Part shown: piece by piece, positions 1-4,661 of the stretch
Layout of the letters: each line of letters starts with the position of its first letter
How positions within the stretch are numbered: the stretch's first letter is position 1
Source of the DNA: an uncultured Gammaproteobacteria bacterium
GTDB taxonomy: Bacteria; Pseudomonadota; Gammaproteobacteria; Pseudomonadales; UBA5518
Reading direction: 5' to 3'
Assembly: GCA_903921135.1 (NCBI GenBank)
Contig: CAIXOY010000618.1
Span: forward strand, 1-7,431
DNA: 7,431 nucleotides
Notes under the pieces: model-generated
The model's input: the letters and a program-made list of their open reading frames with translations, nothing else
What the model was told of the DNA's origin: nothing
Databases searched by the model: none
Made by a program: the position numbers and the translations under genes

Positions 1-43
1 CTGAGGGGGATGATACGAAGGATCGGGCGGATGATGCGACATT

Positions 44-106
44 CCCCGTGGGCGGGCCATGCCCGCGACCTAGCTCTTGTCGCGGGCATGGCCCGCTCCC
101 ACGGGG
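44..106. repeat. Inverted pair of REP palindromes
   Basis: Positions 44-69 and 79-106 are inverted copies of one element around a 9-nt spacer (70-78). The arms contain GGGCGGGCCATGCCCGCGAC on the left and GTCGCGGGCATGGCCCGC on the right. The left copy lacks two bases (GTGGGCGGGC where the other copies imply GTGGGAGCGGGC); otherwise the match is complete. Each unit also contains its own short palindrome (GCGGGC-CAT-GCCCGC). This is the usual form of gammaproteobacterial REP/BIME elements, which sit between genes and can affect mRNA stability, transcription termination or gyrase binding. The family name rests on recognition of the core, not on a database match. Confidence 0.8.
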
Positions 107-110
107 TGGT

Positions 111-138
111 GGCGCGGGCATGGCCCGCTCCCACGGGG
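111..138. repeat. Third REP copy, direct repeat of 79-106
   Basis: This copy repeats 79-106 in the same orientation at a 32-bp period and differs only at its second base (GGCGCGGG against GTCGCGGG). It ends about 40 bp before the protease start codon. Any promoter for that gene must therefore overlap the repeat, lie in the short stretch after it, or lie to its left. Confidence 0.8.
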
Positions 139-142
139 GCGT

Positions 143-148
143 TACACT
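143..148 (+). promoter_or_regulatory. Possible -10 element (TACACT) for the protease gene
   Basis: TACACT matches four of six bases of the sigma-70 -10 consensus and would give a leader of about 24 nt. The matching -35 position falls inside the third REP copy and shows no TTGACA-like hexamer. This is a weak candidate, listed because it is the only -10-like site between the repeats and the gene. Confidence 0.2.
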
Positions 149-164
149 GAGTGCCGGGTCCGCC

Positions 165-170
165 AAGGGG
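165..170 (+). promoter_or_regulatory. Ribosome binding site (AAGGGG) deciding the protease start
   Basis: AAGGGG lies 8 nt before the ATG at 179 and only 2 nt before the ATG at 173. The spacing favours 179. The longer reading from a TTG at 77 would start inside the REP elements and place 34 unlikely residues before the signal peptide. Confidence 0.6.
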
Positions 171-178
171 TGATGGTT

Positions 179-1318
179 ATGCGACACGCCGGAACTGCCG
201 TGCGCCTGCTTCTGCTCGCGTGCGTTCTTCCCTTCGCGTTTGCCACGGCCGGCGTGCAGGCGCAGTCCTTGCGTGTCAGCCCCGATGGCAAGGCGGTGGG
301 TATGGCCACCCGCAGCCTGGCGAGCGCTCCTGCGGCCGAGCGGCTCTCGCGTGCGCAATCGCGGCTGCCGATGCTGGCAAGGCGCAGCCATATCCCCGGT
401 TTCGACGGCATCAGCGGCCAGGCCTATGGGGGCAATCCCGGCATTGGTGTGGGCATCCCGCCGTTCACCACCAAGGCGGCCTACAGCAGCGCGGCCGTGC
501 CCAGCCCCGTCACGCTTTCGCCCTGGCGTGCCGCCGGCAAACTCACTGTCACGAAGAACGGCGAGGACTTCGTCTGCACTGCCGCGGTGATCGGCAAGCG
601 CCTGCTGGTCACGGCTGCGCATTGTGTCTTCGATTTCGGCCTGAACGACCAGACCGGTTTCTACGATTCCTTCGTCTTCCAGCCCGCCCTGCACGACAGC
701 AGCGCACGCTATGGCAGCTGGTCCGGCGTCTACATGACCGTGCCCGGTTCCTATTTCGATGGCAGCGATGTGTGCGAGGCGGGCTCCGAGGGCGTGGTCT
801 GCGAGAACGATCTTGCCGTGCTGGTGGTCGATGCCGGAACCGGCAGCTTCTCCGGCCGGAATATCAGCGATGTGGTGGGCAAGTTCGGCATCAACGCGAG
901 TACGGCAGCGTTCACGACGTTCCTTGGCAGGAGCGTCACGCAGATCACGCAGCTCGGCTACCCGCTCTCGCTCGATGGCGGGCTGCGCATGATCCGCACC
1001 GACGCACCGGGGTTCCGTGAGGCCCCGAACAACATCCTCATGGGGTCTGACCAGACGGGCGGCTCAAGCGGTGGGCCGTGGATCATCAACTTCGGTGCGG
1101 CGCCGGTGCGTGACACGCTGGAGAACCCCGCACCTGCAAACAACATCTCCAACCAGATCGTGGGCACCACCAGCTGGGGTTACACCGATGGCAAGGTGAA
1201 ATTGCAGGGCGCCTCGCGCTTCGGCTTCAACTCGGCGTTTCCCACGGGCGCGGGGCTGTTGTCGAACATCCAGACGCTGATCAACCAGGCCTGCTCCGAC
1301 AACCCGGGCGCCTGCTGA
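179..1318 (+). CDS. Secreted trypsin-fold (V8/HtrA-like) serine protease
   Basis: Predicted 379-residue exported endopeptidase of the chymotrypsin fold. Residues 1-28 form a type I signal peptide: basic start (RH...R), core LLLLACVLPFAFA, and cleavage after VQA. The LLAC inside the core resembles a lipobox, but the hydrophobic stretch before it is too short. A poorly conserved segment of about 90 residues follows and may be a propeptide. The catalytic triad is recognisable: His148 in VTAAHC, Asp211 in ENDLAVLVV, and Ser297 in GGSSGGPW. Cys133 and Cys149 flank the His in the way that fits the common disulfide of this fold; Cys199/208 and Cys372/379 could form two more. The Ser motif is GSSGGP rather than GDSGGP, so the Asp that pairs with the new N-terminus in trypsin zymogens is missing. 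Together with the lack of PDZ domains, this points to a V8-type secreted protease (family S1B-like) rather than digestive trypsin or DegP. The substrate is unknown. The gene appears monocistronic and converges on a kinase gene 7 bp away. Confidence 0.85.
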   Translation: MRHAGTAVRLLLLACVLPFAFATAGVQAQSLRVSPDGKAVGMATRSLASAPAAERLSRAQSRLPMLARRSHIPGFDGISGQAYGGNPGIGVGIPPFTTKAAYSSAAVPSPVTLSPWRAAGKLTVTKNGEDFVCTAAVIGKRLLVTAAHCVFDFGLNDQTGFYDSFVFQPALHDSSARYGSWSGVYMTVPGSYFDGSDVCEAGSEGVVCENDLAVLVVDAGTGSFSGRNISDVVGKFGINASTAAFTTFLGRSVTQITQLGYPLSLDGGLRMIRTDAPGFREAPNNILMGSDQTGGSSGGPWIINFGAAPVRDTLENPAPANNISNQIVGTTSWGYTDGKVKLQGASRFGFNSAFPTGAGLLSNIQTLINQACSDNPGAC

Positions 1319-1329
1319 GCGCTGCTCAG
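1315..1329. terminator. Palindrome spanning both convergent stop codons
   Basis: CTGAGC-GCT-GCTCAG is a perfect 6-bp stem with a 3-nt loop. The protease stop TGA (1316-1318) lies in one arm and the kinase stop (TCA at 1326-1328 on the plus strand) in the other. It could act as a compact bidirectional terminator or as a 3'-end stabiliser for both transcripts. There is no T-tract on either side, so intrinsic termination is uncertain. Confidence 0.4.
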
Positions 1330-3581
1330 GCGCCGGTCCTCCGGCGAGCCTTGCGGGCGGTAGCCAGTCGTTCACGCGCTGCCGTGAAGTCGTATTCCGA
1401 GAGCGCCTTGACCAGTCCGGGGTAGTGCGCCCCCAGGCCGCGCGCCAGAAGTGCGGCGTGCGTCGACAACACTTCCGATGCACCGTAGTTCCATTGGCTG
1501 AGCAGCAGGGCCAACTGGTCGCAGACCTCCTCCAGATCCCCGTCCTCCGGGTCCGGCGCTGCCTGCCCTTCCGTGGCCGTCGCACGCGGCGCGGCAGCGC
1601 TGCCTTCCGCTGCGAGTCCAGCATCGCCTTCGGCCACGGGCAGCCGCACCGTGAACCAGAACGTGCTGCCTTCGCCTGACGCGCTCTGCGCGCCCATGTC
1701 GCCGCCCATGCGCTGCACGAGGCTCTTGCTGAGCGCGAGACCCAGCCCCATGCCTCCGTGACGCCGTGTGGCGGATCCGTCGACCTGCTCGAAGGCGGCG
1801 AAGAGTCGCGCAAGATCCTGCGGCGCGATCCCGATGCCGGTGTCCTCGATCTCGAAACGCAGCACAGCCTCCTGTGCGTTTTCCTCCGCCACTGCCGCGC
1901 GCAGCGTGATGGCGCCGCTGTTGGTGAATTTGATGGCGTTGCCCAGCAGCTGGAGCAGCACCTGCGAGAGCCTGCGCGCATCGCCCGTGAAGGCGCGCCC
2001 GGCGAGCGCGCTGCTCCACTGCGTCTGCAGGCGCAGCCCCTTCGTGGCCAGATCGGCCGAGATCATGTCTGTCACGTGCCCGAGCAAGGGGCCCAGCACC
2101 AGTGTGTCGAGGCAGAGCTGCAGCTGCTCGGTCTCGAGACGCGCCATGTCGAGCACGTCGTCGATGATCCCGAGCAGGTGCCGCGAGGCCTGCGTCACGC
2201 GGCCAAGCTGGGTGCGCTGGCGATCGTCCTGGACTTTCTGCCGCACCAGCTCGGTCATGCCGATGATGGCGTTCAGCGGCGTGTGCATCTCGTGGCTCAT
2301 GTTGGCCAGGAAGATCGTCTTGGCGCGGTTTGCCGCCTGTGCGGCATCCCGCGCCTGCGCCAGTTCGTGCGTGCGGTGGGTGACGGTCATCTCCAGACGC
2401 TCGTGCTGGTCGAGGATCTCCTCCTCGGCCTGCTTGCGCTCCGTGATGTCGAGGCAGTGGCCCACATGGCCGAGAAAATGCCCCTCTGCATCGACGCGTG
2501 GCGTGCCTTGGAAGAGTATCCAGCGGAAGGCGCCGTCGTGACGCCGCAGGCGGCACAGCAGGCTGAGGAACGCGCGGTTGGCCGTGGCCTCGGCGCAGGC
2601 CTCCCGGCACGGTTGCACATCGTCCGGATGCAGGTTCGCGACCCAGCCCGCACCCTGTTCTTCGGCCAGCGTCCGTCCGGTGAATTCCAGCCAGGGTTTG
2701 TTGAAGTAGTGCATGGCCCCGTCCGGGCCCGACAACCAGATCAGCGAGTGTCCGTTGTCGGTGATGGAGCGGTAGAGCGCCTCCTGCCCTGCGAGCCTTG
2801 CCCGGTCTGCCGCGATGCGGTCGTGCATCTCGTTGAACACCGCGCCGAGGCGCGCCAGTTCGCCGTTACCCTCGAGCCGCGAGCGTGCTGCGCCATCACC
2901 CTCGCCGAAGCGCGTCGTCACCGCCTGCAGGTGCTCCAGCGGCGCGAAGAGTTGCGCGCGCAGCACGAAGTGGATCAGCACCCCGGCCAGCAGGCAGGCC
3001 GCTGCCCAGCGCAAAAGGGAGTCGGTTCTGAGCAGGTTGCTCCAGCTAGCGGCCTTCAGCGTCCGCAGGTCGAACTCGATGAAAAGTACGCCGCGCCGTG
3101 CGGCGCGCAGCTCGTCGGAATCCGGCGGCAGCTGCACCGGTGAGTAACCCGCGATGCTCATGCGATCCATGCCGAGCCGCGCGACCAGCCGGTTTCGCCC
3201 CTGCGCCTCGTTGAAGTCCAGCAGGTTGAAAAAGGGCAGCACGGCGCTGAGCCGCTGGCCTTCGTCTCCGGGCTGTGTCGAGGCGATGACGATGCCGGAC
3301 TCGTCCGTGACCAGCAGACGGCGGATGACGGTGTTGGCTGCACGAGAAGACACGGCAAGACGCAGCGAGGCGATGTCGCGCGCCAGCAGCATGGCAGAGA
3401 AATCCCTGCCGAGCGCGAAGGCCTGCCCTTGGAGGTGTTCCGTGTACTGCCGTTCGATCTGCCGCGGAAACACCACGGCGTATTCGTAGATGCGGTCTGC
3501 GAGCAACGCGAGCGCGAGGATGCCGGCGACGGCGATGAGCAGCGTTCGGCGCAGGGGGCGGCTGCGTATGGTCTGGTTCAT
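1326..3581 (-). CDS. Membrane histidine kinase (HAMP-PAS-HisKA-HATPase), no receiver
   Basis: Sensor kinase of 751 residues, predicted in the inner membrane. TM1 is about residues 13-29 and TM2 about 188-207. They enclose a periplasmic domain of about 155 residues containing a Cache/PAS-like stretch (LLVTDESGIVIAST, around 87-102). HAMP is about 208-262. One PAS domain with PAC is about 268-381 (HPDD motif, ending DITERKQAEE), followed by a coiled coil to about 420. The dimerisation domain has the phosphoacceptor His430 in NMSHEMHTPLNAIIG; the usual Arg of HELRTP is His433. The ATPase domain shows the N box (Asn548, LLGNAIKFT), G1 (Asp580, DTGIGI), the F box (FAAFEQVD) and G2 (HGGMGLGLAL). 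All residues needed for autophosphorylation seem present. After a low-complexity linker (650-680), residues 684-742 form a helical tail also found in the other kinase here, in place of a receiver domain. The start ATG overlaps the TGA of the binding-protein gene, so the two are probably co-transcribed and translationally coupled. The binding protein is the likely sensory partner (inference). The ligand and the cognate regulator are unknown. Confidence 0.92.
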   Translation of the reverse strand: MNQTIRSRPLRRTLLIAVAGILALALLADRIYEYAVVFPRQIERQYTEHLQGQAFALGRDFSAMLLARDIASLRLAVSSRAANTVIRRLLVTDESGIVIASTQPGDEGQRLSAVLPFFNLLDFNEAQGRNRLVARLGMDRMSIAGYSPVQLPPDSDELRAARRGVLFIEFDLRTLKAASWSNLLRTDSLLRWAAACLLAGVLIHFVLRAQLFAPLEHLQAVTTRFGEGDGAARSRLEGNGELARLGAVFNEMHDRIAADRARLAGQEALYRSITDNGHSLIWLSGPDGAMHYFNKPWLEFTGRTLAEEQGAGWVANLHPDDVQPCREACAEATANRAFLSLLCRLRRHDGAFRWILFQGTPRVDAEGHFLGHVGHCLDITERKQAEEEILDQHERLEMTVTHRTHELAQARDAAQAANRAKTIFLANMSHEMHTPLNAIIGMTELVRQKVQDDRQRTQLGRVTQASRHLLGIIDDVLDMARLETEQLQLCLDTLVLGPLLGHVTDMISADLATKGLRLQTQWSSALAGRAFTGDARRLSQVLLQLLGNAIKFTNSGAITLRAAVAEENAQEAVLRFEIEDTGIGIAPQDLARLFAAFEQVDGSATRRHGGMGLGLALSKSLVQRMGGDMGAQSASGEGSTFWFTVRLPVAEGDAGLAAEGSAAAPRATATEGQAAPDPEDGDLEEVCDQLALLLSQWNYGASEVLSTHAALLARGLGAHYPGLVKALSEYDFTAARERLATARKARRRTGA
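1331..1346. terminator. Second GC hairpin at the convergent junction
   Basis: CGCCGG-TCCT-CCGGCG is a perfect 6-bp, all-GC stem with a 4-nt loop, starting 2 bp after the first palindrome. It lies within the last codons of the kinase gene and downstream of the protease stop. A plus-strand transcript would meet two hairpins in tandem. No T-run follows, so this may slow RNA polymerase or the 3' exonuclease rather than terminate. Confidence 0.3.
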
Positions 3582-4570
3582 GGTGTGGGCAAAAACCTGC
3601 CGTCGGCCAGTCCGCGCACACTCACGGGCTCGCGCAGCAAGCGGTGCTCGACCATCAGCCGCATCAGCCGGTCTGCGTTCGATTCCAGCTCGGGTGGGCC
3701 CGACGCAGCGCTCAGCAGGCGATGGTTTTCACTGACATCCGGTATGCGCACGCCCTCGAAGGCCTTCACGATCTCCTCCGGTGGCAGTTGCTGGCGTGGC
3801 CGCATGATGGTGGCGGCGCGCAGGGGATCGGTGCGCAGGTAGTCGATGGCCTTGAAATGCCCTTCGACGAGTTGGCGGATGGGTTCCGGGTTGCGCTCCA
3901 GCGTCTCGGTGGTGACGACGAGCACATCGACGATGCGCCCGGGCGCCATGCTGCTGTCGAAGAGCAGCGTGGCACCCTCGCGCAGCAGCTCGCTGCGCAC
4001 CGGTTCGAAGGTGACCACGGCATCGACCTGACCTTCGCGAAAGGCGCTGGCATGACGGTCTATGCCCATGTCGACGATGCGCAGCTCATCGGGGCGCAGG
4101 CCCGCGGCCTCGAGGCAGGCCTGCAGCATCACGGCACCGAGCGCGCTGGTTTCGACGCCCACGCGCTTGCCGCGCAAATCCTGGAGTGTCGAGACGCCGG
4201 GATGCCCCAGCACCACGTCGGCGCCGTGTGAGATGTCCATTACCAGCACCACGCGAAGGTCCAGTCCTTCCTCCACCAGATTCAGCGCCTCGTCCAGGCT
4301 CATGGCTGCGGCCTCGAGCATGCCCGCGTGCAGCGCCTGCTGCACTTCGCTGGCGTTGCGCATGGTGATCAGGCGAATGGCCTGCCTGGCGAGCAAGCCC
4401 CGGTTCTCTGCGACGTAGAGGGATTCGTAGCCGATCCAGATATTGGTGCCCACGCGCAGCGGTGCGGGTGTTTTGCCACAGGCAGGGATCAGCGCAGGGG
4501 CAAGGAGGGCGCCGAGCAGTATCCGGCGCCGCGAGGCGTTAAGCGGGGGCATGGCGGGCATCCTGCGCAT
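3578..4570 (-). CDS. SsuA/TauA/NMT1-family substrate-binding lipoprotein, probable sensor partner
   Basis: Predicted periplasmic solute-binding protein of 330 residues. The N-terminus has RRR, then the hydrophobic ILLGALLAPALIPA and a lipobox-like IPAC, so Cys31 is the likely lipidated residue. The mature part follows the pattern of the nitrate/sulfonate/thiamine-precursor binding family (COG0715 type): LRVGTNIWIGYESLYVAENR near the start, DISHGADVVLGHPGVSTLQDLRGKRVGVE in the middle, GQVDAVVTFEPVRSELL (about 180-196), then a helical C-terminal lobe. The length is normal for the family. ABC importers of this type are usually encoded with a permease and an ATPase; neither is adjacent. Instead the stop codon overlaps the kinase start by ATGA. 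I infer that it binds a small molecule and reports to that kinase rather than delivering cargo. Start choice: ATG at 4570 is the first within the clear gene; ATG at 4552 has a better-spaced AGG (9 nt) and gives 324 residues with the lipobox intact. The longer open frame up to 5044 overlaps the CHASE kinase gene and is not credible. The ligand cannot be named from sequence. Confidence 0.88.
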   Translation of the reverse strand: MRRMPAMPPLNASRRRILLGALLAPALIPACGKTPAPLRVGTNIWIGYESLYVAENRGLLARQAIRLITMRNASEVQQALHAGMLEAAAMSLDEALNLVEEGLDLRVVLVMDISHGADVVLGHPGVSTLQDLRGKRVGVETSALGAVMLQACLEAAGLRPDELRIVDMGIDRHASAFREGQVDAVVTFEPVRSELLREGATLLFDSSMAPGRIVDVLVVTTETLERNPEPIRQLVEGHFKAIDYLRTDPLRAATIMRPRQQLPPEEIVKAFEGVRIPDVSENHRLLSAASGPPELESNADRLMRLMVEHRLLREPVSVRGLADGRFLPTP

Positions 4571-4592
4571 TGGGTTGTTCTTATGGGCTGTA

Positions 4593-4622
4593 ATTTTAAG
4601 TTCACATATGCAAATGGAACAA
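4593..4622 (-). promoter_or_regulatory. Probable sigma-70 promoter of the binding protein-kinase operon
   Basis: On the minus strand, TTGTTC (4622-4617) is followed after 18 nt by TAAAAT (4598-4593), which matches five of six bases of the -10 consensus. It sits in the most AT-rich stretch noticed in the window (18 G/C in the 50 bp 4571-4620). The predicted transcript start is about 15-35 nt before the candidate start codons. This suggests that the binding protein and its kinase have their own promoter, separate from the CHASE kinase upstream. Confidence 0.45.
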
Positions 4623-4641
4623 CCGCCGTGCGCGACCGCCA

Positions 4642-4659
4642 ATCCGTGCGGGCACGGAT
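4642..4659. terminator. Hairpin after the CHASE kinase gene
   Basis: ATCCGTGC-GG-GCACGGAT is a perfect 8-bp inverted repeat with a 2-nt centre (in RNA, probably a 7-bp stem with a 4-nt loop). It starts 3 bp past the kinase stop codon and lies just upstream of the probable promoter of the next operon. Its position suits a transcription stop or a 3'-end protector, but no T-run follows on the minus strand. A role as an operator for the adjacent promoter is an alternative. Confidence 0.4.
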
Positions 4660-4661
4660 GT

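Noticed and set aside
1..43. Possible minus-strand gene start (ATG at 42-40) leaving the left edge
   Set aside because: Only 14 codons rich in His and Pro are visible, with the REP repeats directly upstream and no ribosome binding site; nothing supports it as a gene.
1..150. Plus-strand open frame through the left edge and the REP copies
   Set aside because: It is mostly translated repeat and ends at 150; readings of this kind through REP units are common artefacts.
77..178. Extension of the protease from TTG at 77
   Set aside because: The added residues are translated REP repeat and would precede a clear signal peptide; the AAGGGG site supports the start at 179.
1758..3143. Long plus-strand open frame (461 codons) opposite the left kinase gene
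   Set aside because: It is fully antisense to an intact HAMP-PAS-HisKA-HATPase gene, shows no recognisable domain, and is rich in Arg/Gln/His as expected from the reverse strand of high-GC coding DNA.
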